A stretch of 28,938 bases of DNA, taken from the NCBI GenBank assembly GCA_018398765.1, contig JAHBMJ010001558.1:1-28938 (forward strand), in the 5' to 3' direction. Each line of letters opens with the position of its first letter. The first letter of the stretch is position 1. Source of the DNA: Chromera velia (Eukaryota > Sar > Chromeraceae). A model generated the notes under the pieces. The model did not search any database, had not been told where the DNA came from, and saw only the letters and a list, made by a program, of their open reading frames with translations. Both the position numbers and the translations under genes were made by a program. Positions 14,048 through 24,665 of this stretch are shown one piece after another.

Positions 14048-15252
14048 ATGGTTTCAGAAGAGACCGAAGGGTCGGACTCCAGCCCCTCGGCTTCCTCCTC
14101 GGGGGCGCAGCCGATCTCCTGTCTGGACGCGCTGTTCAACGAGCTCACGTGCATTCTTCACAACAGAGATGACCCCAAGCGTCTCGCCAAGTGCAAGGCC
14201 AAACTGGAGTCATATATTGGCTCAGGTACGCCTTCCGCACACTCAGGAGCTGAGGTTGATCGTGGTTTATGTATCGTCTAGTAATGCCGTGTCCGCACAG
14301 TGCGAGAGACCGCCATCTGTTCTTCTCAATGACCCCCTCTCCCCCATTCCCTCTCTTCTCTTCCCTTCTGCTCTCCTGCAGACTGGATCCTTCACAGCAC
14401 CATGCCGGAATGCAAGGGGTTCCACATTTATGGATATAGCAGGTGCGTGGGAGAAGAAGAGACAGTGGGTTCCTATCACACCCACCTATCTGTCTTAATG
14501 ACCCTCGGGACATTCATGATGCATGCAGGTCATATTCTTGCGCGTGCTGAGGCAGAGGGAGGGCCCCGCAGGGAAAGGGAGGGGGCGCCAGGAAGAAAGC
14601 TAATGAGGGAGTGCAGGAGGTACCGAATGTACAAAGAACAGAGACAGAACTCTTCAGAGAGAATAGAAGGGAGGGAGAAAAGTAGGAAGGGGGGACCGAG
14701 AAGGATACAAAATGTGGCATACATGGATAAAAGGGATAAACACACACACCGTCGTTACAATTGTACATGAAGGTGTCCATACTTGACGGCGTACTCTGTC
14801 TGCATGTGTTCTTTCAGAAGGCCTCCGCCCGGTTTTTGTGCATAAGCGTATCGACCCCCTCTCCCCCTGCTCACTCCCTTTTCTTCCAATCAACCCACCC
14901 CCTTTTCCCTTTTTCATTCCAACCCCCGCAGAGCCCAGGTGCGAACCCAGCCTGACCTGTTTGCGATGCTCATCCTGACCTGGTCCCCCCGCGCCACCTC
15001 TGCCATTCACAACCACCCCTGCGAGCGCTGCTTTCTCATGCCTCTTCAGGGCGACCTTTCTGAGATCAAGTACGATGTCAAGGAGGAAACAGAAAGGTCC
15101 GTCCGTCTGTGAATGAATGCGGGGGGGCATTCTGGGCTGTCGCGAGGAGTGAGGAAGCTTGCGTGCATCTTTGCTCCATCTCGAAAGGTGGATTGACTGC
15201 GCATGATAATTTGTTGGCACTGGACTGATCGAATGACATTCTTTCCTGGATC

Positions 15253-15288
<36 letters not shown>

Positions 15289-16028
15289 GTGAATGCAGCG
15301 TGACCCAGAAGGAGGCTACGCCCCTGAAGACCCACCAGGCCTGCTGGATAGATGACTCGCATGGGTGGCACGCGATCAAGAACAACGGCAACGGCCTTGC
15401 TGTGTCTCTTCACGTGTACATCCCCTCCTTCACCTCATGCAAGATTGTGGACCCCGCAACGGGAATGATCCGACAGGTCAGGTCCTTCTGGCTGTCTGTC
15501 TGTCCGTCTGGAGCTCTGGTACGCTTCCACTGAGAGAGCGCGCCAAAAGAAGAAAGAAATAGAAGAGAATGAAGAAGGAGAAAAAGAGAAAGAAAAGACG
15601 ATATAGTCTGTCTGTGTGTCTGTGTGTCTGTCTGTCTCTCTGAAAAGTGAAGTGAAGAAAAGACGATATAGTCTGTCTGTCTTCATGAAGAAAAAGAGGG
15701 AGAAGAAGAAGCATATAGTCTCTCTGTCTGTCTTTTGGTCAATTGTCTGGTTTCTTCTCTTTTGTCTGCCTGCTTTGTTTGGGGACGATCTTTTTCGTGT
15801 TTCAGGTTGGTGGATACGCAGTGAGAAGTGCAAGGACAGCTGGAAGAAGGAGAACGAGAAGAGGTGCTAGCTGACTGGAAGGAATAATCAGCAGGTGACC
15901 ACGGCACCTCGATCAAATCCTCGATCGAATGACGATTGCGTCCTTCCCCTTCCTGCCCCCCCCCACTTTTGCATGCAGGTATCCTGTTTCCCAGGCCAAA
16001 ACCCACGCATCACCCCACTCCACGACAG
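14048..16028 (+). other. Cysteine dioxygenase domain (exons 1-5 of the fusion)
   Basis: Residues 1-210 follow mammalian type-I cysteine dioxygenase (EC 1.13.11.20) along its length. The helical N-terminus (CLDALFNELTCIL) comes first, then YSR with the substrate-carboxylate Arg at R80 (rat R60). IHNHP gives iron ligands H106 and H108 (rat H86, H88), and C113 is the thioether Cys (rat C93). H159 is the third ligand (rat H140). SLHVY gives S171, H173 and Y175 (rat S153, H155, Y157), and C182 matches rat C164. Every catalytic residue I know for this family is present, so activity is expected. Both cofactor residues (C113, Y175) are kept, as in eukaryotic rather than many bacterial enzymes. Exon 5 (V195-D210, ending RITPLHD) sits where the rat enzyme has its last strand. 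Its phase fits the join from exon 4 directly. Confidence 0.9.
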
Positions 16029-18914
16029 GTGAGTTAGATTGTGTGTGCGTGCACACATACGCATTGACAGAGAGACAGAGAAACTGGGAGGGGTGGATCT
16101 GAGGTCAGGGAGGGAAGCCTGAACGAGTCGCGGGTATTGTTCATCTGTCGATTTCTCTTCTCGCGTCTCTCGCCCGCCCCACACGATTGTTGCAGGAGGA
16201 ATTTGCCAGCTGGCTTTGTCCTTTTCTCTTTGTCCATCGACTACTTTGAACACCTTTATACGAATCAACCTGAAGGGCTCACTCCAAGATCTACACCCTC
16301 TTCGTGCTGCCTTCACAATTCGATTTGGCCGACAACCTGATCCCCCACACTACCTTGCGCGATACCTTTCTGTTTTCGGTCTCTGCCTCTCTTGAATTCT
16401 GTGCTTGAATGAATGCCCTCAGGGTGTTCTCCCACGCCCGGGAGTACCTGTCGACCATCGACTGTCCCGCCTCGCGGCCTGTGATTAAACTCCGAACACA
16501 GCACGACATCGAGAGCATCTTCGCGAGGGAGTGTTGCCTGTCGTTGAAATTTGAAACCAACGAACCCCCTCTGGATGATGACACTCTCATGACTGCCATG
16601 AAACACACATGCGACTTCTCTACCAACACAGGTTGGTCGGTGTGTCCGCTGCTCTCTCTTTCTTTTTTGCCCATCTGATGTTCTCACATTCGCCTTCCCG
16701 TGCTGTCGCATCTAGTCTTGTCTCGCCTCCTTCCTTCCTCTCCTTTTCTTTTCTTTGTGGATGCATGTGTCTGTCCACTTTGTCTCTTCTCTCTCACATG
16801 GGCCCGTGCTGAATTAACAGAGATGGCTTGCGGCACGTGCTTGCGTCATTGACGCTGTCTCAGACTAGGTCTCAACGTTGAACAAGGTGCATGATTTCTT
16901 GTCGAATTCGTCGTACTCCTGGCTCCTTACACATACGTATACGTGTTCCCATCGCACTCTTTCTTGATGCTGCTGCAGGCCACCTCTACTTCTTCAACCA
17001 GCTGTTTGCTCGCACGGAACCGCTGGCCGTGGCTGCCGACTGCCTGGCCTCCTGTCTGAATGCCAATATGTACACATTCGAGGTACGTCGGCATTCCTTC
17101 CAGCTGTTTTTTTAAAGAGTTTTCTGCAACATTTCTGTCTGCACGTCGATCGTTCTTTCTGAAAATCCTGGTGACTGACTGAGATTGTGTTCTGCTGGTG
17201 TTCTTCTGGAAAGCATCCGGAGAGGAATGAGAAACGCTTCCTTCCTTCCAGTTTGGGGGGGGTCTGTGCGTCTGCGTGCGTCTGGAGGGAGCGAATCTCT
17301 CTTGTGTCCTTCTTGTCTTGTTACTCTCTCATGCAGCTTCGGTTCGACCATAAGACGTACATGCGTGACAGAGAGTGAGGTGTGTTTTTTGCATGCCAAC
17401 ACAGTCTTGTGTTTGTGAGTGAGGGTGGACAGACCGATGACTTATTCGTCCTCTCCTCTGATCGCTCTCAGATGGCCCCGGTGTTTCTGCTGATGGAGAG
17501 ACGACTCCTTCAACATATGGCCTCTTTCCTTGGATGGTTTTCCCATGGGGGGGACAAGGGGGGGAGGGGGGGGGAGGGGGAGGCAAAAAGAGGGGAGGGG
17601 AGTCCGAGAAGAGGGGGGGGCTCAGGGAGGAGGCGAACGATTCCGGGAGAGAGCAGCAGCAGCAGCGGGGGGGGAGGGGCAGGGGCAGGGGCGGAAAAGG
17701 GCCCCGATCTGGTTCGCAGATTCTCCGTTGCCGGAGACGGGTCAGTCAGTCAGTCAGTCTGTCTGCATGTCAGCCTGTCTCTCAGTCAGGCGGGAACTTG
17801 TGTCTCATGTATCAAAATGCGCAATCATGCATCCATCTCTTTTCTCTTCCCTGTTTCGTCTATCTACGTGCAAGTGTGTCTCTGTCCATCTATCTCCTGG
17901 CTGACTTTGGATTGCTGAACGCGATTGTTCATCTGGTATTTTTTTTCAACACATGATCGATTGCTCATCCGTGCATGTTGTTGTCTGTGGAAGGAAAAAA
18001 ACGGCAAAACTCGGTGGTCGCTGCGCTTGGTTGCCCACTTGTTTGTTCGCTTGCTTGTTTGTTCTGTAAGCTTTGTCCTTCCCTCCACTCTCTCTCATTT
18101 GTGTGAAAGAAAGCAGGAGGCCTGCCCTGAGCCCTCTGAAGAGAACACCCTCGCCCCTCGGGCTGCATGCACAGGTAGGTGCGTTGATCGGTCGGGAGCT
18201 GCCCCCCCACTTTGAATGAATATTCGCCAGGATGCATGTACATATCCTCAATAGCTAGACAGACAGACAGACTGGCAGGCAGGCGGCTGACGGGACAGGA
18301 AAAAAGGAAGGCGGGGAGGAAGGGAGAAGACGAAAGAAAGAAAGAAAGAAAGAAAGAAAGAAGAAAGAAAGAAAGAGCAGGCCTGCTTGATCGAGGGATA
18401 GCGGGAGGGAGGCCAGCCAGAGGGCATGGAGACAGAAGGGAGTGTAGTCTGTTCATCCAGATAGATACGTCTTTTTCCTTCCTTTAGTTCTTTCGTTTCT
18501 CGTTGAAGCCGTCTCTTCCTATATAGATTGTTCTTTTGAGTCACCGACCGATTGGACCATGCCGTCAGAGAGAGAGAGAGAGAGCAATGGATTGATGGAC
18601 GCTTGACGGATCGATGATGTATCTCCTGTTTAGCTGTGATGATGATGGATGCAATGAATGAATGAATGAATGAATGCAGGCAGAGGACTTCTGGTCGTTC
18701 GACGGGATTCTGAATCCTGGGGGGGCTGTGAGTAACCTGATGGCAATGAACGTGGCCAGGCACATGAAGTTTGGGTCCATCAAGAGAAGGGGGATGTATG
18801 GAATGCCCCCATTGGTGGTCTTCACTTCTGAGGAGGTCAGTTGGGCGGTTGGCTTCTCTCTAACCCCCCTCTTCTTTCTGTCCGTCTGTCTGTCTGTCTG
18901 TCTGTCTGGCTGCC

Positions 18915-18962
<48 letters not shown>

Positions 18963-21900
18963 TGTAGCGGGACCCTCTCTTCTGTCTCTTTCCCCTGTCG
19001 GTGCGTGTTCGTCTCCTGACTTCCTGTCTCCTTCCTTCTCTCTCTGCCTCCCTGCAGGGTCACGAGTCCATCGAGAAGGCCTGTGCCGTTCTGGGGATCG
19101 GGACTGACTTCTGTCGCCGCATTCCTGTGCATGTGGAGCCCAAGACGAAGAAGAAGAAGACAGAGAAGAAGAGGGAGGACGGGGAGGAGGTTCAGGAGGA
19201 GAAGGAGGAGGAAGAGGAGATTCCCCCGACTCTCCTGGCAGGGGGGTACAACAGAGGGATGAACGTGGAAGAACTGGAGGCGGCTGTGCAGAGGAGTCTG
19301 GCGGCTGGGGAGAGGCCATTCTTCGTCAACTGCTCGGCAGGGACAACGGTGGCAGGCGCATTCGATCCAATGAGAGAGATCAGAAAGGTCCGTGAGTTGA
19401 AAGAAAGCAGACGAGATTAGAGCATCCATCAAACGATTGAGTTTTCTCTCTTGAATCCATGTCGACAATGAATGTGAGGAAAGAATATGTATCTATCTGC
19501 CCCGGCCGTTGCGCACTCCCTCCCTCCGTCTTTGAAGGAGGGAAGGGTCGGGGCAGGGCAGTGAGCCAGTCCTTGCTTGTTTCTGCATGTATCCATCCGG
19601 ACTGGTCATGCATCCTTTCAAGAGGATCGAGCATTTTCGAAACTTGATCCAGAAGAGCAACGCATCGTCATCCATCAGCAAACTGAACTAATGTTCCCTC
19701 CGTGTTTACGCAAAAGGGAATCTTGACCAAAAAGTCTGGCGCATCAACGTCTCCGAACCTTTTTCCCAGACTGAACATACAGAGAGCGTCTGTTGTTTCC
19801 AACTCTCCCTCTGCATGCAGGTCTGCGACAAGTACGCCCTGTGGATGCATGTGGACGGTTCGGTGGGTGCCTCTTTTCTGCTGCCTCCTGAGGAGCCGTT
19901 CGCTTCTTTGACTGCTGGAATGAGGGAGGCGGACAGCGTCTCCTGGAATCTGCACAAACTTCTGGGGGTCCCTCTCCAGTGCTCAGTCCTTCTTACACGC
20001 TACAGGGGCAGTCTCCAGGTGAGAGAGAGAGCTGTGAGAGAGCGACCGGAGGGGAAATGAAAAAGAAATAAGTGATCCAGAGATACAGAGAGCTTAGTGC
20101 AACAGAAAATCTCCAAACCGTTTTCTTCTCTCCGCTCTTGTTTTGCTTGAGAAGAACATTCTATGGCAAGGACGTAGAAATGACACGGCGGCCATCAAAA
20201 GAGACGATATCAAATTGATCATGTTGCTTGCTGCGCATCTCCACATGGCTCACCATACTCTACTTTCCTTTCTGAACTTCTCTTTCCTGCCTGCAGGCCA
20301 CCCACGAGCAGAGCACGGTTCTGTCTCAGTTGATGGAGATGGAGGGAGGCTGTGAGGAGGGGGAGGACGACGCAGACCTCGACATTCTGCCCCCCACGGC
20401 CTCGGCAGGGGGGGGAGACGCAGGGGAGAGGGGAGGGGACCCGGAGAGGGAGAGCAGCGGAGCCGCAAGTGACTGCTGTGCTCGCACTGCGGCAACTGCG
20501 GGCTCGACCTCTCGGGGTGCGGGGGGGGGTCTGGAGATTGCCCTGCCTGGGGGGGAAAGAAACGGATCGAACTCCTGCTGTGCTGGGGGGTCTGCGAGTG
20601 CGAGAGAGAAGATGAAGCTGAAAGCGTCCTCGACCTCCACTCTCTTCCCGTCAGAGACTGCAGACACCTGCCAGTCTACGTTCCAGGTTGGTTTTTGTGG
20701 GGGGGGGCGTCTGTGTGCGTGTGTGCGTGTGGTCATTTAGGTCTGCCCCTCTTCCTCTCTGTGACTCAGATTCCTTCTCAGAGGAGTTGCTCTTTCTTCC
20801 TTCCTTCCTTCCTTTGTTTCTTCCTCAGATGTGTTCCTGCTCTTCACTCCTCTTCTTGTTCTATCCGAAATTTTATCGGTGCGGTCCAACTAAGTTTCAT
20901 GCATGTGCCTAGCTTGGCTGATTATTTTTCTCATTTCTCATTTTGCTTCTTTCTCTTTCTGGTCCCCTTCTGTGTGTCGTCTGTGATTGATGCATGCAGG
21001 CTGGGCGTCGTGCTGACGCCTTCAAGGCCTGGGTCCTGTGGAAGAAGCTGGGGGACGTCGGGATGGCCAACCGTATTCGTTTGATCTACACGCACGTGCA
21101 AGAATTGAGGGAGATGCTCTTGACGTTTCCGAAGAAACTGGCTTGCCCCGGGGCCTGTCCCTCTTTTCTTCTGCAGGGGAGCCGCAAGGAAGGGGGACCT
21201 TCAGCTTCGTCTGGGTCAGTCAGGGGGGCAGCAGGGAGGAGGAACGGGTCTCACAATGGTGGGCGGATAGGAAGGACGCACTGTCTGTCTGTACTCGTGA
21301 CTAGAGAATTCGTGTTTCGAGACTGCGCATGCTGGGTCGCGGGGGGCATTCATGTATTGGCCTTCGATCGGTGTTTTTTTCAAGTATGAGAAAAGCAAGA
21401 ACACTGAATGCACCGACCGGCCCTGCATGATTGCTGCATGAATGCAGGCTTGGGAGTGAGCGGAGTTGGATGCGCATGCGGATGCCTCCCAGTCGTTGTG
21501 GGGGCACATGTGGTGCTCTGAAGTGCAAGTTGGGAGGGCGAGAGGTGGAGTATGTCGAGGAGCCCGCAGCTGTGTTGGAAGTGGACGACGCACCTGCAGA
21601 CCTAAACGAGGGCGCATTCCAGATGGTCGGCTTTTCGGGTCTGCATTCAATGAACCGAGAGCGAAAGAGAAGGGGAAAGCGGGCAAAGGAGCAGTCTGAA
21701 GAGAAAAGAATGTGGCATTTGAAAGACCGACCTCGTAGGGTCAGATGAGAAAGAAACCAGAAAAAAAGTGGGAGAGATTTGGGAAGAGAGTTGTGTAGAG
21801 CAGGGTGGAGGGACAAGAGGAGAAAATAGCCTCGATCAGTTGGTTGCTTGGCTGGTTAACTCACACTGCAGAGAAGACTGCCTTTTTTTATGCCAAAGAG

Positions 21901-23423
21901 GTGCTGTAATTCTCCCTGCCCGCTCAGAGCACAGATTGAGAACAGACGAGCAAAAGAAGAGACCAATCAGTGCCACTTTCATCATGCAGAAATTCTTTCC
22001 CGTGCACGCACGCATGCATGCATGAATCTGATAATCCTCTTCCTCGATCCATGCATGCAGGTGTGGGAACCTGTCAGTTGCAACTGTTGCTTCTGGTCAG
22101 TGCATGGTTTTTTTTCATCCACTCTGAACAACACACAGTCTTTTCTTGTTCAGTTAGAATATGGTGGTTTGTGCCTCTCCTCTCTGGGCCGTCTCTTTGT
22201 TTCCCTCTGGGAGCCGAGACTCCTCCTGCGGCACGCACTGTTCTTAGGCTCTCTCTTTCCTGATTGATGTTCGTTAGGTTTTTTCCTTCTCCCATTTGGG
22301 CCAATTTCCATGGGCCAATTTCTTTCTATGGCTGCATGCATACCGGCACACAAAAAAACTTGTGCGTTCGGAGAGAGAGAGAGAAAGAGAGGGAGACAGA
22401 AAAGCGAAGAGAGCACGTCTGTGAGAGTGCGTATGAAATGTATATGTCTGTATGTGTGTAGTGACCTCAAAGTAGAACGTCTACACTGTCTGTCATTTTG
22501 GCTTCATGGGGGTCCTGCTGCCGGCATGGGTCAAGTTCTATTGATGTACACAGCTGCACACATGCACACCGGAACACCAAAGACTATATTCGTCTGTGTG
22601 TCTCTGTCTGTCTGGGTCCATGCAGGTGGGTCCCCTACGACCTCCGTCCGCACGTCGACGCAGAGGGCAGCTGGCAGACGCAGCCGGCTTTGCGGTCTCA
22701 CATGACGACGGTGGCACGTGCCATGAAGGCCCGAATGCTCACGGAGGGGTCCCTGATGGTCGACTGGAAGTGCATCGGGGGGAGAGTTCCCTTCTGGAGG
22801 GTGCCCTTGGTGAACCCGGACATCTGCCGTGACGATATCTTCAATGTGCTCCGAATTCTGAACAGAATAGGTGGGTTTGTGCCTCAGTGCGTGACTCTCT
22901 GGGGGAGCATAGAAGTGTGTTTGCTTCGTTTAAAGCTGAATCGATCGGTTGGTCTGGGAGTGCATGGGGCTGTGGATGCAGTTTTGGAGTTTCGGATTGG
23001 AGACGGCGTGTGGTGGTGGTCAGGTGCACTTAACCCTCTGTGCAGTCCTATCGATAGTTGTAGCATCTGTTAGGTTTGCCCTTCCTCTTGTTCTCTCTTT
23101 TTGCCCTTGTTGGATGAACAGAGCTGCATGCCTCTCTCAGTGAAGCATTTCTATATCCACACACCCCTCCTCTGTCCGCACGTCGTTCTCATGCCACTGT
23201 GCCTGCAGGCAACCGGAGCTTCCCACCCGGGTCCTTCCCTGACCCTCTCTCGGTCTCTCTGTGCATGTCGATGGAGGAGACCGAGGAGACGTATGCGGGT
23301 GTGGGGTGGGAGAGAGAGGGAGGAAAGCAAGGCGGAGGAGGCTGGAGTCCCGGACCGGAGCTGCGAGCCCGGATGGACCAGGAGGAGAACGAGAAGAAGC
23401 TTGATCACATCTGCTCGTTCTAA
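14048..23423 (+). CDS. Fused cysteine dioxygenase / cysteine-sulfinate (glutamate-type) decarboxylase
   Basis: Predicted bifunctional enzyme: cysteine + O2 to cysteine sulfinate, then CO2 loss to hypotaurine. Exons: 14048-14225, 14382-14442, 14932-15096, 15299-15476, 15979-16028, 16196-16303, 16423-16631, 16979-17082, 17472-17740, 18117-18174, 18680-18835, 19058-19387, 19821-20018, 20297-20686, 21000-21214, 21448-21625, 22061-22095, 22626-22870, 23209-23423. All 18 junctions keep phase, giving 1113 codons. Residues 1-210 are a cysteine dioxygenase and about 245-1045 a group II PLP decarboxylase; a Gly-rich, then charged tail follows. There is no signal peptide, so it is probably cytosolic. 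The start is the only in-frame ATG after TGA 14012. Low-complexity insertions lie at about 372-460, 540-566, 695-805 and 865-935. Least certain are exons 6, 9, 10 and the ends of 15 and 16; exon 15 could instead stop at 21125 in the same phase. Sulfinate rather than glutamate as second substrate is inferred from the fusion. Confidence 0.88.
15257..15287. repeat. (TG)n tract next to a splice acceptor
   Basis: A TG dinucleotide array ends 11 nt before the acceptor of exon 4 (AG at 15297-15298), where a polypyrimidine tract would be expected. Confidence 0.92.
17545..17695 (+). other. G-run-rich segment inside exon 9
   Basis: Many runs of 4-10 G on the coding strand, encoding a Gly/Arg/Ser-rich linker between the GWF and DGILNPGG blocks of the decarboxylase. 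Several G-quadruplexes are possible in DNA or RNA. The frame stays open across all runs, which argues for real coding, although homopolymer miscounts or a hidden intron remain possible. Confidence 0.65.
18330..18376. repeat. (GAAA)n microsatellite in intron 10
   Basis: About ten GAAA units with one slip, in the intron before exon 11. A (GAAT)n tract at 18655-18675 runs up to the acceptor of the same intron. Confidence 0.9.
18878..18966. repeat. Compound (TGTC)n-(CT)n-(TG)n microsatellite in intron 11
   Basis: Three arrays in series between exons 11 and 12 of the fusion gene, all on the pyrimidine/TG side of the transcript. Confidence 0.93.
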
Positions 23424-24116
23424 TGGATCGGCCGGCAGGCAAATTGAGTTTGTTTCTCTTCTGCATGTTCTCTTAACTCGAGGGATGCCGGAAGAAAGGA
23501 AGGAAAGCAGATCAACAGAATTTTGCAAGGTGAGAAACTTGCAAGGGTGGTAAGACAAGCAGAATTGAGGTGAGCTTGAATGGATGGATGACTGGCTCTG
23601 CAGGGGAGGCGATCGAAGGGTTCCTTTTGTTGGACAGAGAAGACAAAGAGAGAAATTAAGAGAATGAAGAAAAGGGGATTGACGAAGCAAACAGGAAGGA
23701 AGGATGTGAGAGTAAAAAAGCCCCCGCTTGACCTCCCCCTCTCCTCTGCCCAAGTGGGTGCAGAAGGAAAGGGAAAGGAGGAGGCGGGTGGGTGCATATG
23801 ATCTCGTTCACTTCTTTTCGTCGCTTTCCGGTTGTATGCTTGAAGACTGAAGGGCAAAGGTCGGCATATTTTGCGCTGCAATGACATCAATATGCAAAGG
23901 GCTGCATAGAAATGTTCCTTCCTTCAGTTGCACTCTTTCTTTGTTGAAGTGATCTCTCGAGAGACCGCAAGCCATCAATCAGTCCCTCTGATTTTTTTAT
24001 TTTCATTCCTAAGAGAGCGTAAGACGATGTCAAGAGGGAAAGCTTTGGGGGGACTTCCTGCATTTTCGAAAGGAAGAAAGAAGAAGTGAATCAAGGAATG
24101 CTCGAACGAAACGGTG

Positions 24117-24153
24117 CTGGTGTGGTGTGGTGTGGTGTGGTGTTGTGGTGTGG
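24117..24153. repeat. (TGTGG)n microsatellite
   Basis: About seven TGTGG pentamers with one TTG variant, downstream of the fusion gene. Confidence 0.92.
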
Positions 24154-24631
24154 TGCGCTCCCCTCTACTCTCTCATTCTCTCTCTTGTTCACTTTCCGTT
24201 CGCCAGAAGAAACCTCATGCACTTCCTGGCGTGAGATGGGAATCTGTGGCAGAGAAGTCACACACGCACGCACACACGTCTACCACGCGAAAGATTAGGG
24301 ACGGAACGTTCGCCCTTGCAGCGGTCCATCCGAATGAAATGACTCACTCGACCATCGACTTCTTTCCGCACTCACTCCCCTCCTTCCTTCAAGGCGTGCT
24401 GAGGGGAAATCAGGAGTAATTCATTCAAAGAATGATACGAATTCATTAAAGGGAAATTCGGGAAGCACTTTGATCGACCGAAAGATAAACCAGAAGGAGA
24501 GGAAACTTTCTTTTTTTCTTTCTTTCTTTGTCTCGATCGATTGTTGTCGTGCAGTAGTTCCTCGATCAGGTTGTTTGCATGTTCGTTCGAGCCCCCCGTG
24601 TGTATCGGAGGGGATCTGCGACGGCAGGCAG

Positions 24632-24665
24632 GAAGAAGAGAAGAGAAGAGAAGAGAAGAGAAGAA
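24632..24665. repeat. (GAAGA)n microsatellite
   Basis: Pentanucleotide purine array of about six units. Confidence 0.9.

Larger units (their letters stand above)
16196..23423 (+). other. PLP-dependent group II decarboxylase domain (GAD/CSAD type, exons 6-19)
   Basis: Blocks in the order of animal GAD and cysteine-sulfinate decarboxylase: FFNQLF (321-326), NANMYTFE (344-351), MAPVFLLME (352-360), DGILNPGGAVSN (468-479), VVFTSEEGHES with the PLP-stacking His at H514, SAGTTVAGAFDP (605-616), WMHVDG with the PLP-nitrogen Asp at D634, SWNLHK with Schiff-base lysine K668, GVPLQCSVLL (671-680), GRRADAFKAWVLWKK (820-834), NCCFWWVP (957-964) and PFWRVPLVNP with the conserved Arg at R1019. Departures from the family are HVDGS instead of HVDAA and NLHK instead of NPHK. 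A low-complexity insertion also replaces much of the catalytic loop that normally carries a Tyr. The substrate-pocket stretch NMY mixes the GAD form (NMF) and the animal sulfinate-decarboxylase form (SQY), so substrate choice cannot be read from it. Confidence 0.88.

Noticed and set aside
15806-15863. Candidate extra exon between exons 4 and 5 (WWIRSEKCKDSW frame), with good splice-like borders and codon use
   Set aside because: Its protein-like frame needs incoming phase 1, but exon 4 ends in phase 0. Including it also puts exons 5-8 out of phase, while skipping it makes every junction consistent and gives a better match to the end of cysteine dioxygenase. It might be an alternative exon.
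21177-21232. Frame reading GEPQGRGTFSFVWV, resembling the GEP...CFWYIP block of glutamate decarboxylase
   Set aside because: Using it would require a 20-nt intron, and it does not connect in phase to the next exon. The exon at 22061-22095 (EPVSCNCCFW) fits the block better and joins in phase.
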